In this document: in pieces, positions 6,992-15,498 of the stretch
Position numbering within the stretch: position 1 is the first letter of the stretch
Layout of the letters: every line of letters begins with the position of its first letter
Assembly (NCBI RefSeq): GCF_000284415.1
Contig: NC_017059.1
Location: 327,628-359,191, forward strand
Source of the DNA: Pararhodospirillum photometricum DSM 122
GTDB taxonomy: Bacteria > Pseudomonadota > Alphaproteobacteria > Rhodospirillales > Rhodospirillaceae
Reading direction: 5' to 3'
Length of the DNA: 31,564 nt
Notes under the pieces: model-generated
Seen by the model: the letters and a program-made list of their open reading frames with translations, nothing else
What the model was told of the DNA's origin: nothing
Databases searched by the model: none
Translations under genes and position numbers: made by a program

Positions 6992-7898
6992 AGCTTTTTT
7001 TCTGCCGCCGCTCGCCACGCTGCAAAATGAAAATGCCGGCCATGACCACGGCAAAGCCGGCCTGCTGCGCCAGCGACAAGGTTTCGTCCAGCAGCAGCCA
7101 GGCGAGCGCCAAGGTGATGGCTGGCCCCAACAGACTCAACAGGCCCGCCCGTTCGGCCCCCCACCGGCGGATGCCCTCGAACAAAAAGAAAAAGGGGATC
7201 ACCGTACAAAGCACGGCGATCACGACGGCCCACCCCCACGCCACCGGATCGAGAGTCCAGCCGCCACCGAGGAAAGGCGCCACGGGCACGATGCACACCA
7301 TCACCGCCGTGTTGGCCAACGCGGTGAAGCGCGCCGAGCCAATGCGCTGGGTCAAGGCCTGGGTGCGGTTGAGAAACAGGGCATAAGTCACGGCCGAGCC
7401 CAGAGCCAGGACCACCCCCTCCCAGCGCACGCCGGCCCCTTGTCCTGGCACCACCACCAGCAGCAGGCCGATGTAGGTGATGGCAAACGCCAGCAAACGG
7501 GAGCGTCGCGGCCACGTGCGCCGCTCCACCGCCTGGAACACCAGAATAAACGCGGGGTAGGTGAACAAGATGACCCGGGAAATGCCGGCATCAATGAAGG
7601 TCAGGGCGGAAAAATCGCACACCGTGGCCGCAAGAAACAACAAGCCAGCCCCGGCACAGGCCCCAATCTCGCGCCACCCCAACGGCGGCTGGGGCCGCCC
7701 ATGATTGACCAGCCGCTCCCCCAGCCAGAACAACGGCACCGACAGGACAAAGCGCAGGACAAGCAGCATGCCCACGCCCATGCCCGCCCCATAGGCAAAC
7801 TTGGCGGCAATGCCCTTGAACGACAAGGCAACGGTCGCCACCAGCACCATCCAGGGCGCCCAGTCCACGGCCCCCAGCGAATGCGACGGGTTTTTCAT
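6990..7898 (-). CDS. EamA/DMT-family transporter
   Basis: A 302-aa inner-membrane protein of the drug/metabolite transporter superfamily, with about ten hydrophobic segments arranged as two EamA repeats (roughly residues 15-150 and 160-295). Segments such as LRFVLSVPLFWLGERL, LLFLAATVCDFSALTFIDAGISRVILFTYPAFILVF and the second-repeat counterpart LLSLLGPAITLALAWLLLDETLSLAQQAGFAVVMAGIFIL are typical, including the conserved EPV/DET-like turn before TM9. These are usually exporters of amino acids or small metabolites; the substrate is not predictable. The stop overlaps the T-run of the convergent terminator. It follows tkt on the same strand, 156 nt away, with a palindromic repeat between, so co-transcription with the Calvin genes is uncertain. 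Confidence 0.9.
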   Translation of the reverse strand: MKNPSHSLGAVDWAPWMVLVATVALSFKGIAAKFAYGAGMGVGMLLVLRFVLSVPLFWLGERLVNHGRPQPPLGWREIGACAGAGLLFLAATVCDFSALTFIDAGISRVILFTYPAFILVFQAVERRTWPRRSRLLAFAITYIGLLLVVVPGQGAGVRWEGVVLALGSAVTYALFLNRTQALTQRIGSARFTALANTAVMVCIVPVAPFLGGGWTLDPVAWGWAVVIAVLCTVIPFFFLFEGIRRWGAERAGLLSLLGPAITLALAWLLLDETLSLAQQAGFAVVMAGIFILQRGERRQKKS

Positions 7899-8018
7899 CG
7901 GTCAAACGCTCCCAACAACGGAAGCGCCAGCTTAAAACATGCGACGCCGCCTCGCCTTGCAAAACGTCCCGGTCAGGCGCAGCAACGGCACTTTCCACTC
8001 CCCAAGGAATCGAGGGGT

Positions 8019-8040
8019 CTGGGGAGGCCAGCCTCCCCAG
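8019..8040 (-). repeat. Post-stop palindromic repeat, copy 4
   Basis: Perfect 10-bp arms with a 2-nt loop, 13 nt past the tkt stop and in the orientation of tkt (minus-strand flanks GGGAAGG before, ACCCCTC after). Confidence 0.9.
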
Positions 8041-8053
8041 CCTTCCCGTTCCC

Positions 8054-10057
8054 TTAAACCAACAACGCCCGCAGCCGCTGGGCCACAGCCTCCGCCGTAA
8101 AGCCAAAGTGCTTGAACAGCACCGGCGCCGGCGCCGACTCGCCAAACGTCGTCATACCGACCACATCGCCTTCCAGGCCGACCACCTTCCACCACGGGTC
8201 GGTGTGCCCGGCCTCGACGGCCAGACGCGGCAGCCCGCGCGGCAACACCGCATCACGCTCGGCAGCCGGCTGAGCCAAGAACAATCCCAGGTTAGGCACC
8301 GAGACCACCCGAACCTTAATCCCCTCGGCATCCAGCAGGGCCTGGGCAGCAAGCGCCAGCCCGACCTCGGAGCCCGAGGCCAAAATCACGGCCTGGGCGC
8401 CCTCGCGATCAGTGAGAACGTAGCCGCCCCGAGCCACGGCCGCCTTCTGGGCCGGCGTGCGGGTCTGGGCCGGCAGGTTCTGACGCGAGAGCAGCAAGGC
8501 CGAGGGACCGTCGGCCTTCTTGAGGGCGCAGATCCAGGCCGTCGCCGTTTCAAAGCCGTCGCACGGACGCCAGACATCAAGGTTGGGGATCAGGCGCAAG
8601 GCCGCGGCGTGCTCGACCGGCTGATGAGTCGGGCCATCCTCGCCCAAACCGATGGAGTCGTGGGTCAACACATGGATGACCCGCCGCTTCATCAGCGCGG
8701 CCATACGGATGGCGTTGCGCTCATAATCCGAGAACACCAGGAAGGTCCCGGCGAAGGGAATGAAGCCGCCATGCAAGGTCATGCCATTGAAAATGGCGGC
8801 CAGACCGAACTCACGCACGCCAGCCGACAAATAGCGCCCGGCCGGGCCATCGTTGATGCGCGCCACCTGGGGCCAATCGGTCAGGTTGGAACCGGTGAGG
8901 TCGGCCGAGCCGCCCAGCATTTCGGGCACCACCGGGGCCAGACGGCCGATGACCATCTGGCTGGCCTTGCGGCTGGCGATGTCGCCGGCTTGATCCAGAG
9001 CGTCGAGCGTCGCCTGGGCCAAGGCGTCGAAGTCGGCTGGCAGCGCGCCGGACAAGCGGCGCTCCAGTTCGGCCGCCAACTCGGGATAGGCGCTGCGGTA
9101 GGCGGCGAACGCCTCTTGCCACGCGCTTTCGGCGGCGGCGCCGGAGGTGCGGGCGTCGAAGACGGCGCGGGCGGCGTCGGGCACGCTGAAGGGGGCGTGC
9201 GGCCAGTCCAGGGCCACGCGCATGGCAGCGATCTCGGCATCGCCCAGCGGGGCGCCGTGCACGTCGTGGGTCCCGGCCTTATTGGGGCTGCCCTGGCCGA
9301 TGACGGTCTTGCAGCAAATCAGGGTCGGGCGCTGGGTCTCGGCCCGGGCGTCGGCCAGAGCACGGCCCAGGGCCTCGACATCGTGACCGTCCACCGCCTC
9401 GATCACCTGCCAGCCGTAGGCGCGGAAGCGGCCTGGGGTGTCGTCGCTGAACCAGCCCTCAACGTGCCCATCAATGGAGATGCCGTTGTCGTCGTAAAGG
9501 CAAATCAGCTTGCCCAGACCCAAGGTGCCGGCCAGCGAACAAACCTCGTGGCTGATGCCTTCCATGAGACAGCCATCGCCCAGCAACACATAGGTGTGGT
9601 GGTCGATCACCGCATGGCCGGGGCGGTTGAAGGTTTCGGCCAGCAGGCGCTCGGCCAGGGCCATGCCCACCGCATTGGCCACTCCTTGGCCGAGCGGACC
9701 GGTGGTGGTCTCGACACCCGGGGTCACGTCCACCTCGGGGTGCCCCGGGGTGCGGCTGTGCAGTTGGCGGAACTGGCCCAGATCCTCGGCGCTGAGGTCA
9801 TAGCCGGCCAGATGCAGCACAGCATAAAGCAGCATGGAACCGTGCCCGTTGGACACCACCACGCGGTCGCGGTTGGCCCAGGCCGGGTTGGCGGGGTTGT
9901 GGCGCACGAAGCCGCCGTCCGCCCGCCACAGGGCGACGGCGATCTCGGCCATGCCCATGGGCATGCCGGGATGGCCCGACTTCGCCTTCTGGACCGCGTC
10001 GGCGGCCACCATGCGAAGGGCGGTGGCCGCCTGGCCAACGGAGGGAACGACGGTCAT
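8054..10057 (-). CDS. cbbT: Transketolase
   Basis: A 667-aa thiamine-diphosphate enzyme transferring two-carbon units between sugar phosphates in the Calvin and pentose-phosphate pathways. The N-terminal TPP-binding domain has [17 protein letters not shown] (His29 of the substrate channel), [11 protein letters not shown] and the GDGCLMEG motif (160-167) for Mg-TPP. The central pyrimidine domain includes the Glu-containing segment [10 protein letters not shown] and [22 protein letters not shown]. The C-terminal domain ends [21 protein letters not shown] chose ATG 10057, with AAGGAG 8 nt upstream, over the longer frame to 10120. It is the last gene of rpe-fbp-prk-tkt. The gene order matches cbbEFPT of Rhodospirillum rubrum, hence the symbol; it may be the cell's only transketolase. 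Confidence 0.96.
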   Translation of the reverse strand: MTVVPSVGQAATALRMVAADAVQKAKSGHPGMPMGMAEIAVALWRADGGFVRHNPANPAWANRDRVVVSNGHGSMLLYAVLHLAGYDLSAEDLGQFRQLHSRTPGHPEVDVTPGVETTTGPLGQGVANAVGMALAERLLAETFNRPGHAVIDHHTYVLLGDGCLMEGISHEVCSLAGTLGLGKLICLYDDNGISIDGHVEGWFSDDTPGRFRAYGWQVIEAVDGHDVEALGRALADARAETQRPTLICCKTVIGQGSPNKAGTHDVHGAPLGDAEIAAMRVALDWPHAPFSVPDAARAVFDARTSGAAAESAWQEAFAAYRSAYPELAAELERRLSGALPADFDALAQATLDALDQAGDIASRKASQMVIGRLAPVVPEMLGGSADLTGSNLTDWPQVARINDGPAGRYLSAGVREFGLAAIFNGMTLHGGFIPFAGTFLVFSDYERNAIRMAALMKRRVIHVLTHDSIGLGEDGPTHQPVEHAAALRLIPNLDVWRPCDGFETATAWICALKKADGPSALLLSRQNLPAQTRTPAQKAAVARGGYVLTDREGAQAVILASGSEVGLALAAQALLDAEGIKVRVVSVPNLGLFLAQPAAERDAVLPRGLPRLAVEAGHTDPWWKVVGLEGDVVGMTTFGESAPAPVLFKHFGFTAEAVAQRLRALLV

Positions 10058-10124
10058 GGACTCTTCTCCTTGAAGGGGGAACCGGCGGGGGAGCAGCGGA
10101 GGAAAAAAGGGAGGCGTCACCCTC

Positions 10125-10991
10125 TCAGCGGGTACGCCGATCCATCAGGCGCCAGATGAACGGGGTGAAGATCAACTGCATGGCCAGTTCCATCTTGCCG
10201 CCGGGCACCACGATGGTGTTGGGGCGCGACATGAAGCTGTCGTGCAACATCGTCAGCAGGTAGGGGAAGTCAATTCCCTTGGGGTCGCGAAAGCGGATCA
10301 CCACGAAGCTCTCATCCGGCGACGGCACATGGCGGGCAATGAACGGGTTGGACGTGTCAACGGTGGGCACCCGCTGGAAATTGACATCCGTGCGCGTGTA
10401 TTGCGGACAGATGTAATGCACGTAATCATGCATCCGGCGCAAGATGGTATCGGTCACCGCCTCGGTGGAATAGCCCCGGGCCCCCTTGTCACGGTGGAGT
10501 TTCTGGATCCACTCCAAATTAATCACCGGCACGACACCAATCTTGAGGTCGGCATGCTGGGCGACATCGACCTCGTCGGTCACGATCGCCCCGTGCAGCC
10601 CTTCGTAATAGAGGACGTCACTTTCCGGCAAATCCTCCCAGGGGGTGAAGGTGCCGGGCTCCTGGCCATAGGGCGCCGCCTCGTCCTCGTTGTGGAGGTA
10701 CACGCGCCGCCGGCCCTTGCCGCTCTCGCCGTAGGTCTTGAACAGAGCTTCCAGGTCGGTGAACAGGTTGGCGTCGGGGCCGAAGTGGCTGAAGTGCGGG
10801 TTGCCGTCGTCGAGCGCTTCCTTCATGGCCACCTTCATGGCCTTGCGCTCGTAGCGGTGAAAACTGTCGCCCTCGACAATGGCGGCCTGAATGCCTTCGC
10901 GCCGGAAAATCTGGTCAAAGGTGCGCGTGACCGACGTCGTGCCCGCGCCGGAAGACCCGGTGATGGCGATAATGGGATGCTTGGCCGACAT
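10125..10991 (-). CDS. cbbP: Phosphoribulokinase (class I, bacterial)
   Basis: A 288-aa kinase that phosphorylates ribulose 5-phosphate to ribulose 1,5-bisphosphate, the step committed to CO2 fixation. The P-loop GSSGAGTTS is at residues 12-20. The catalytic segment [14 protein letters not shown] follows at about 39-52, then FGPDANLF, the Walker B-like [12 protein letters not shown] and the family segment [32 protein letters not shown]. The length (about 290 aa) fits the octameric proteobacterial class, allosterically activated by NADH. It lies 67 nt upstream of tkt, with no terminator between, so the two probably share a transcript. A palindromic repeat separates it from fbp upstream. Its presence shows a working Calvin cycle, so a RuBisCO gene should exist outside the window. 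Confidence 0.97.
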   Translation of the reverse strand: MSAKHPIIAITGSSGAGTTSVTRTFDQIFRREGIQAAIVEGDSFHRYERKAMKVAMKEALDDGNPHFSHFGPDANLFTDLEALFKTYGESGKGRRRVYLHNEDEAAPYGQEPGTFTPWEDLPESDVLYYEGLHGAIVTDEVDVAQHADLKIGVVPVINLEWIQKLHRDKGARGYSTEAVTDTILRRMHDYVHYICPQYTRTDVNFQRVPTVDTSNPFIARHVPSPDESFVVIRFRDPKGIDFPYLLTMLHDSFMSRPNTIVVPGGKMELAMQLIFTPFIWRLMDRRTR

Positions 10992-11067
10992 ACTCGTTTC
11001 CCCTCCACTTTCTCTTTAGGGACTTGGCTTGGCAACGCGGGCTGCCGCCCCTCACGGCATGAGGGGT

Positions 11068-11089
11068 CTGGGGAGGCCAGCCTCCCCAG
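11068..11089 (-). repeat. Post-stop palindromic repeat, copy 5
   Basis: Perfect 10-bp arms with a 2-nt loop, 11 nt past the fbp stop in the orientation of fbp. It lies inside the presumed cbb operon (fbp to prk gap of 109 nt), so it cannot be a fully efficient terminator if the operon is read through. Confidence 0.9.
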
Positions 11090-11100
11090 CCTTCCCTTTA

Positions 11101-12162
11101 TTAGTCGCGAAATAACCCACGACGCTGGAATAACGGCGTTTCAATAGCCTTCAGCGTGTGCTCCTGGTGCAAAGCCTCGACCCGATCCACCTCTTCACGC
11201 GAGCCAAAGATCAGGGGCACGCGCTGATGCAACTCGGTCGCAGTCAGGTCAAGAACGTTCTCGGTGCCGGTGATACAACGCCCACCCGCTTGGTCCATGA
11301 TCATGGCAATGGGCGCCCCCTCGTACAGCAAGCGCAACCGGCCCGGGCGCACCGGGGTTTTGGTGTCGCGCGGGTACAGATAGATGCCACCGCGCAGCAA
11401 GATGCGGTGACAATCGGCGACCAGGGCGGCGATCCAGCGCATGTTATAGTCCTTGCCGCGCGGCCCGGTGGCGCCGGCCAGCAACTCGTTGACATAGGCG
11501 TGGATGGGCGGCTCCCAGAAGCGGCGATTAGAGGCGTTGATCGCGAACTCGGCGGTCACCGGGGCGACCCGCAAATGGGGATGGGTCAACACGAAGTCGC
11601 CCAACAAGGGATCTAGGGTGAACCCGTGCACCCCCTTGCCCACGGTGAGAACAAACATGGTCGCCGGTCCATAGAGGGCATACCCGGCCACCACCTGATC
11701 GCGCCCCGAACACAAGAAGTCCAGGGTCTCGGGCTCGCGGCCCTGGCCGCTGTAGGGCACAATGGAAAAGATGCTGCCCACGGTGCCGTTGGTGTCGATG
11801 TTGGAGGATCCATCCAGGGGGTCGAACACCAGCAAGAAGGGGCCTCGGGCCCGCCCGTTGGTCAGGCGATGGATCTCTTCCATCTCCTCGCTGGCCAAGG
11901 CGCTGGCGTGGCCGGTGCGCTCGGTGGCGCGCAGGAAGGCTTCGTTGGACAAGAGATCAAGACGGGCCTGGGTCTCGCCCTGAACATTGATGTCGCCGTT
12001 ATAGCCGTGGATCCCGGCCAGTTGGCCCATGGCGATGAGCTTGGCAATGGTTTTGCAGGCCTGGGCCACGTCGAGGATCAATCCCACCAGGGCCGGCGCC
12101 TCGCCGGAAAGCCCTTCCTCGACCAGGAATTGAGCCAACGTCGTGCGATCAATGGCGAGCAT
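11101..12162 (-). CDS. cbbF: Fructose-1,6-bisphosphatase class I
   Basis: A 353-aa Mg-dependent phosphatase releasing fructose 6-phosphate, for regeneration of ribulose bisphosphate and for gluconeogenesis. The metal- and phosphate-binding motif LVFDPLDGSSNIDTN is at residues 111-125, preceded by ASEEMEEI (metal Glu residues near 92). The substrate segment NMRWIAALVADCHRILLRGGIYLYP and the C-terminal GGRCITGTENVLDL region follow the class I pattern; some Calvin-cycle forms also cleave sedoheptulose 1,7-bisphosphate. It begins 87 nt past the rpe stop, with a rho-independent terminator in that gap. The presumed ribosome site lies in AGGAG about 15 nt before ATG (minus strand), which is somewhat distant. 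Confidence 0.96.
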   Translation of the reverse strand: MLAIDRTTLAQFLVEEGLSGEAPALVGLILDVAQACKTIAKLIAMGQLAGIHGYNGDINVQGETQARLDLLSNEAFLRATERTGHASALASEEMEEIHRLTNGRARGPFLLVFDPLDGSSNIDTNGTVGSIFSIVPYSGQGREPETLDFLCSGRDQVVAGYALYGPATMFVLTVGKGVHGFTLDPLLGDFVLTHPHLRVAPVTAEFAINASNRRFWEPPIHAYVNELLAGATGPRGKDYNMRWIAALVADCHRILLRGGIYLYPRDTKTPVRPGRLRLLYEGAPIAMIMDQAGGRCITGTENVLDLTATELHQRVPLIFGSREEVDRVEALHQEHTLKAIETPLFQRRGLFRD

Positions 12163-12186
12163 TCTTGGATCCCTTGGATCAGGAGG

Positions 12187-12229
12187 AAAAAAAGCCCCGG
12201 ACCGGGGGGAGAGGAACGCGGCCCGGGGC
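12187..12229 (-). terminator. Rho-independent terminator/attenuator between rpe and fbp
   Basis: On the minus strand, GCCCCGG (12223-12229) pairs with CCGGGGC (12194-12200) and is followed by seven T (12187-12193). It lies 20 nt past the rpe stop inside what should be the cbb operon, so it would lower expression of fbp-prk-tkt relative to rpe unless those have their own promoter. Confidence 0.8.
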
Positions 12230-12249
12230 AGGGAGACGACGCCTGGACA

Positions 12250-12936
12250 TCAGGCGCCGCGCTGTCTGGCACCCTCTTCGGCTCGCTCCCGGATCGCCCG
12301 GATGGCGCCGGCCCGATCAGCTGCGCCAAACACCGCCGAGCCCGCCACCAAAATGTCGGCCCCGGCCGCGCCCAACTCGAAGGCGTTGTCGGGTTTGACG
12401 CCGCCATCAACCTCGATCTCAATGGGCAACCCACTGGAGTCAATCAAGGCACGCAAAGCCCGGATCTTGGGCAAGGCCGAGGGAATAAAGGCCTGACCAC
12501 CAAAGCCGGGGTTGACCGACATGATCAGCACCAGATCCAGATCCCCCAGCACATGGTCGAGCACTGACAGAGGGGTGGCCGGGTTCAAGACTAAGCCGGC
12601 CTTGCAGCCCTTGGCCTTGATTAACTGGATCGAGCGATGGACATGGTCGCTGGCTTCGGGATGAAACGTGATGAGCGACGCCCCGGCCTGAGCAAAGGAC
12701 TCGATCAGGGCATCCACCGGCCGCACCATGAGGTGAACGTCGATCGGCACCATCGCATGCGGCTTGAGGGCCGCGCACACCAGGGGACCCACGGTCAGGT
12801 TGGGCACATAGTGGTTGTCCATGACATCAAAGTGCAGCAGATCCGCGCCGCCATCGGTCACCGAACGGGCCTCCTGGGCCAGAAAGGCGAAATCCGCCGA
12901 CAACAAGCTGGGCGCGATGCGCACGGGACGAGACAT
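12250..12936 (-). CDS. rpe: Ribulose-phosphate 3-epimerase
   Basis: A 228-aa TIM-barrel epimerase converting xylulose 5-phosphate to ribulose 5-phosphate (cbbE position in the Calvin cluster). Signature segments are all present in order: [10 protein letters not shown] (residues 7-16), [17 protein letters not shown] (35-51, with the catalytic Asp), DVHLMV (about 66-71), the glycine-rich loop [12 protein letters not shown] (about 136-147) and EIEVDGGV (about 172-179, second catalytic Asp). ATG 12936 was chosen with AGGAGA about 9 nt upstream; the longer frame to 12990 adds a non-homologous leader. It is the first gene of the minus-strand cluster and is divergent from cbbR, so its promoter should lie within 12937-13207 and respond to CbbR. 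Confidence 0.96.
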   Translation of the reverse strand: MSRPVRIAPSLLSADFAFLAQEARSVTDGGADLLHFDVMDNHYVPNLTVGPLVCAALKPHAMVPIDVHLMVRPVDALIESFAQAGASLITFHPEASDHVHRSIQLIKAKGCKAGLVLNPATPLSVLDHVLGDLDLVLIMSVNPGFGGQAFIPSALPKIRALRALIDSSGLPIEIEVDGGVKPDNAFELGAAGADILVAGSAVFGAADRAGAIRAIRERAEEGARQRGA

Positions 12937-13005
12937 GCCTTCGGTCTCCTTTGTGGGGCCTTGAGAGCGGCGCCGGGGCAGGGAAGCCATGGTCGCCGTG
13001 TGGGC

Positions 13006-13058
13006 TTATAAACGCAACAAAGTTATGATTGCATGATCCATAAGCACATTTTATGATA
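13006..13058. promoter_or_regulatory. AT-rich operator region between rpe and cbbR (candidate CbbR site)
   Basis: In an otherwise GC-rich 271-nt divergent region there are repeated TTAT half-sites: TTATAA at 13006, TTATG at 13023-13027 paired with CATAA at 13039-13043 (a 21-bp interrupted palindrome), and TTATGATA near 13051. LysR regulators such as CbbR bind interrupted dyads with T-N11-A cores upstream of the operon they activate, so this is the best candidate. Confidence 0.5.
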
Positions 13059-13158
13059 GACCCCTCCTCACCCAACACTCTTCCGCCCTCCCCCCGACCA
13101 GACCTGTTGCCTCCCCCTGCTTTCCCTTCCTGATCCCCAAAAGAAAAAGGGGGCTGGA

Positions 13159-13184
13159 GCGGGGCCCGGGGGTGGGAGCCCCGC
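13159..13184 (+). other. GC hairpin in cbbR leader
   Basis: GCGGGGC (13159-13165) and GCCCCGC (13178-13184) form a 7-bp stem with a 12-nt loop, ending 23 nt before the cbbR ATG. No T-run follows. It may be leader structure or a degenerate repeat. Confidence 0.35.
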
Positions 13185-13207
13185 GTCCCCCAGTGGGAGT
13201 AGACCCC

Positions 13208-14125
13208 ATGCGCCACGCCACCTTGCGCCAAATGCAGATTTTCGAGGCCGTGGCCCGCTCCTTAAGCTTCTCCGACGCCGCCCGCTCCATGGGCCTGACC
13301 CAGCCGGCGGTCTCGCTGCAAATCAAACAACTGGAAGGCCTAAGCGAGCTCAAATTGTTCGAGCAGGTGGGACGCACCCTGGGGCTCACCCCGGCCGGCG
13401 AGGTGCTGCTGGACCATGTGCGCACCATTTTGGGGGCGGTGCGCGATGCCGAGGAGGCCATGGACGCCCTCAAAGGGGCGCGTGCTGGCCTCTTGCGCAT
13501 TGGGGTGGTGAGCATGGCAAAATATTTTGCGCCGGCCGTGCTCTCGGCCTTCACCGCCAGCCATCCCGGGGTTGATCTCGCCCTTACGGTCGCCAATCGA
13601 GAGCAGATCCTCGACCTGATGGCCGAAAACAGCCTGGATGTTTTTCTGATGGGCCGCCCGCCGGTCGAGCCTCCCGTGGAAGCCCTGGCCTTCGCCACCA
13701 ATCCCATGGTGATGGTAGCGCCCCCGAACCACCCCCTTTTGGAACGTCGGCTTTGTCTGGGGGATCTGGCCCAAGAGACGTTTTTGCTGCGCGAACCCGG
13801 CTCCGGGACCCGCATGCTTCTAGAAAAGCTCCTCAGCGACGCCGGCCTGACGCCCCGGCGCAGCTATGAAATGTCGAGCAACGAGACGATCAAGCAGGCG
13901 GTGATGGCCGGCATGGGGGTCAGCCTTCTGTCGCGCCACACCATGGGCCTGGAGTTGTCGGTAGGCCGGCTGCGCGAACTGACGGTCGAGGGCCTGCCCA
14001 TCGAACGCCATTGGTACGTGGTCACCCGCCGGGGGAAGCGCCTGCTGCCGGTGGCCGAAGCCTTGGTTCGCTTCCTGCGCGACGAGGGCGCGGCACTGAT
14101 CGAGCGGGCCACGTTCGGCGCCTGA
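13208..14125 (+). CDS. cbbR: LysR-family regulator CbbR
   Basis: A 305-aa LysR-type regulator. The N-terminal winged helix-turn-helix matches CbbR closely: MRHATLRQMQIFEAVARSLSFSDAARSMGLTQPAVSLQIKQLE (residues 1-43), then the linker helix and a two-lobed effector domain from about residue 90. CbbR proteins activate Calvin-cycle operons and sense metabolites such as ribulose bisphosphate, phosphoenolpyruvate or NADPH, depending on species. Conserved CbbR segments include FLLREPGSGTRMLLEKLL and MGVSLLSRHT. I chose ATG 13208 (GGGAG upstream), where the homology starts; an upstream in-frame start at 13172 adds 12 residues. It is divergent from rpe-fbp-prk-tkt, which is the usual CbbR context, and is followed 18 nt after the stop by a palindromic repeat. 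Confidence 0.93.
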   Translation: MRHATLRQMQIFEAVARSLSFSDAARSMGLTQPAVSLQIKQLEGLSELKLFEQVGRTLGLTPAGEVLLDHVRTILGAVRDAEEAMDALKGARAGLLRIGVVSMAKYFAPAVLSAFTASHPGVDLALTVANREQILDLMAENSLDVFLMGRPPVEPPVEALAFATNPMVMVAPPNHPLLERRLCLGDLAQETFLLREPGSGTRMLLEKLLSDAGLTPRRSYEMSSNETIKQAVMAGMGVSLLSRHTMGLELSVGRLRELTVEGLPIERHWYVVTRRGKRLLPVAEALVRFLRDEGAALIERATFGA

Positions 14126-14143
14126 GGGGGGCGAAAAAGAAGG

Positions 14144-14166
14144 CTGGGGAGGCGGGGCTTCCCCAG
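14144..14166 (+). repeat. Post-stop palindromic repeat, copy 6
   Basis: CTGGGGAGGC, loop GGG, then GCTTCCCCAG (one G-U pair), 18 nt past the cbbR stop and in its orientation. Confidence 0.88.
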
Positions 14167-14266
14167 CCCCCTCCAATCCCCGATGCGTGCGCCACCCTTG
14201 CGCCGTGTGCTTGGCCTGACTACCCTTCCCTCTCGTTCGGTTTCACGTCCGCAAGAGAGGTCCCCC

Positions 14267-14533
14267 ATGCTGTTTCCGCCTGCCCCCTTGCGCTCACGCC
14301 TCCTGATGGGAGGGTGTCTGGGGCTGAGTTTGCTGGTGGCGGGGGGCTGTGCCCGCGACTCCGCGGTCAAGCCGATCACCGATCTATCGCTGGCCTGCGC
14401 CACCACGCCGTGCACCTGCACCTCGACGACGGGGGGCTTCTTTACCAACGAACGCACCCAGCCCCCAGAGTGGACCGCCGATGGCCGGGCCACCTGCCCG
14501 GCGGGCTTTGCCTTGCGCCGCACGGTAAAATAA
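14267..14533 (+). CDS. Small lipoprotein of unknown function
   Basis: An 88-aa protein with a type II signal peptide: a short basic region, core LLMGGCLGLSLLVAGG, and a lipobox ending VAGGC (Cys about residue 25). After lipidation about 63 residues remain, with a cluster of Cys in CATTPCTCTSTTGGF and one further Cys in ATCPAGFAL, perhaps disulfide-bonded in the periplasm. The sequence is too short to assign. ATG 14267 has GAGAGG 6 nt upstream; the longer frame from 14183 would put the hydrophobic core too far inside. It is not part of the Calvin cluster, since a palindromic repeat separates it from cbbR, and it converges on the PAS gene. Confidence 0.72.
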   Translation: MLFPPAPLRSRLLMGGCLGLSLLVAGGCARDSAVKPITDLSLACATTPCTCTSTTGGFFTNERTQPPEWTADGRATCPAGFALRRTVK

Positions 14534-14555
14534 GCGCTCTTCGCGGGCACGCCTG

Positions 14556-14568
14556 CCCCGTTCCGGGG
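14556..14568. terminator. Weak hairpin between convergent lipoprotein and PAS genes
   Basis: CCCCG-TTC-CGGGG in the 54-nt gap between convergent stops. It has no T-run on either strand and may act as a bidirectional barrier; weak support. Confidence 0.3.
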
Positions 14569-14587
14569 ACGGGCGGCAGCCTTGCGT

Positions 14588-15112
14588 TTAGAGCACGTGC
14601 ACAAAGTGATGGTAATCTGTACCTTTGCTCTTGAGGAGATCCTCAACGAGACGAAGGGCGGCAGCCATTCCGTCACGCGGTGAGGCATGGCGTTTTTCTT
14701 CGGCCAGGAGCACCGCATAAAGCTCACGGACCGCTGGAAGCGCCTCGCGCTTGGGAGAACGCCGGCTGGAATGGTACCCAATAATGCGGCCCGACGCATC
14801 GAAGGTGGGTGTCACATGGGCAAAAACCCAATAGTGGTCCCCGTTGCGGGCCTGATTGACGACGTAGGCAAAAATCTCATGGCCCGCGCCGATCACGTCC
14901 CACAGAAGTTTGAACACGCAGGCCGGCATCTCAGGGTGGCGAATCAAGTTATGGGGCTGTCCCACCAACTCCCATTCCCGATAGCCCGAGATTCGCTGAA
15001 ACACCCCGTTGGCATAGGTAATGATGCCCTTGGTGTCGGTTTTGGAGACAATGATTTCGTCATCGCCGAAGGTGCGCTCGACACCCGTCGGCCGTACCGT
15101 TGGCCGTGCCAT
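14588..15112 (-). CDS. Single PAS-domain protein, Aer-like
   Basis: A 174-aa cytoplasmic protein with one PAS domain (about residues 15-125) of the Aer redox-sensor type: ITYANGVFQRISGYREWELVGQPHNLIRHPEMP and NGDHYWVFAHVTPTFDASGRIIGYHSSRRSP closely follow the FAD-binding PAS of E. coli Aer. The remaining C-terminal 50 residues are a charged helix (VRELYAVLLAEEKR ... AALRLVEDLLKSKG). There is no transmembrane segment, HAMP, chemoreceptor, kinase or cyclase domain, so any output must be through a partner. ATG 15112 is preceded by GGGGGAG at 6 nt; a TTG at 15127 is possible. No chemotaxis gene is nearby. FAD binding and redox sensing are inferences from similarity. Confidence 0.88.
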   Translation of the reverse strand: MARPTVRPTGVERTFGDDEIIVSKTDTKGIITYANGVFQRISGYREWELVGQPHNLIRHPEMPACVFKLLWDVIGAGHEIFAYVVNQARNGDHYWVFAHVTPTFDASGRIIGYHSSRRSPKREALPAVRELYAVLLAEEKRHASPRDGMAAALRLVEDLLKSKGTDYHHFVHVL

Positions 15113-15294
15113 TCCCTGCTCCCCCAATGGCGCCGTCTCGGCACGGATCCACTGAGCCGATCCCCCGCTTCATTTCCGGCTCGGCGTGTCTTCGTCCGCG
15201 TTCTCCGATACAGCCCAACGTCCGTTTGGCCCTGAAGAGAAAGTTTACACGAGGCCGGCGCCGGGCGGAACTCCGTTCCTGAGGACCCGCACAA

Positions 15295-15444
15295 AATCAG
15301 AGGCCTCTTCTCCCAGGCAGAGACGAAGAGCACTGTGACTGGCTCCGATTGACCGCACAGCGCTCTCGGCGCAGGCCCTGCCCCCCCAACTCCAGGCCCC
15401 ACGCCATCACCCCTGCCCCTCTTACAGGCAGGAGGCCTCTGATT
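15295..15444. repeat. 150-bp structured element with perfect 13-bp inverted ends
   Basis: AATCAGAGGCCTC at 15295-15307 and its exact complement GAGGCCTCTGATT at 15432-15444. Inside, GAGCACTGTG (15328-15337) pairs with CACAGCGCTC (15356-15365) in a 10-bp stem with one G-U pair possible on the minus strand. The 7-mer CAGGCAG occurs near both ends. The two readings are a structured RNA closed by a 13-bp stem, or a small transposable element with terminal inverted repeats. No flanking target duplication is evident and no U-tract follows on either side. Confidence 0.5.
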
Positions 15445-15465
15445 GAGGGTCGGCCTCCCCCTGTG

Positions 15466-15487
15466 CCGAGCCCCCAAGGAGGCTCGG
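15466..15487 (-). terminator. Hairpin after mlaC-like gene
   Basis: CCGAGCC (15466-15472) and GGCTCGG (15481-15487), 8-nt loop, starting 11 nt past the stop of the minus-strand gene. It lacks a T-run, so it may be a rho-assisted end or a 3' stabiliser. Confidence 0.45.
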
Positions 15488-15498
15488 GGCTAGGCGGC

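Larger units (their letters stand above)
15113..15498. other. 386-nt region without a gene
   Basis: The gap between the PAS gene and the mlaC-like gene. It holds a short GGAAC-TCC-GTTCC dyad (15267-15279), the 150-bp element with inverted terminal arms (15295-15444), and a hairpin just after the mlaC-like stop (15466-15487). I see no coding frame with homology. Confidence 0.6.

Noticed and set aside
8108..10159. A 683-codon plus-strand frame opposite transketolase
   Set aside because: Same antisense artefact of GC-rich third positions; the protein is low-complexity Gly/His/Gln-rich and transketolase is certain.
15295..15444. Integron attC site
   Set aside because: Size and inverted ends fit loosely, but no GTTRRRY core is present and there is no integrase or cassette array.
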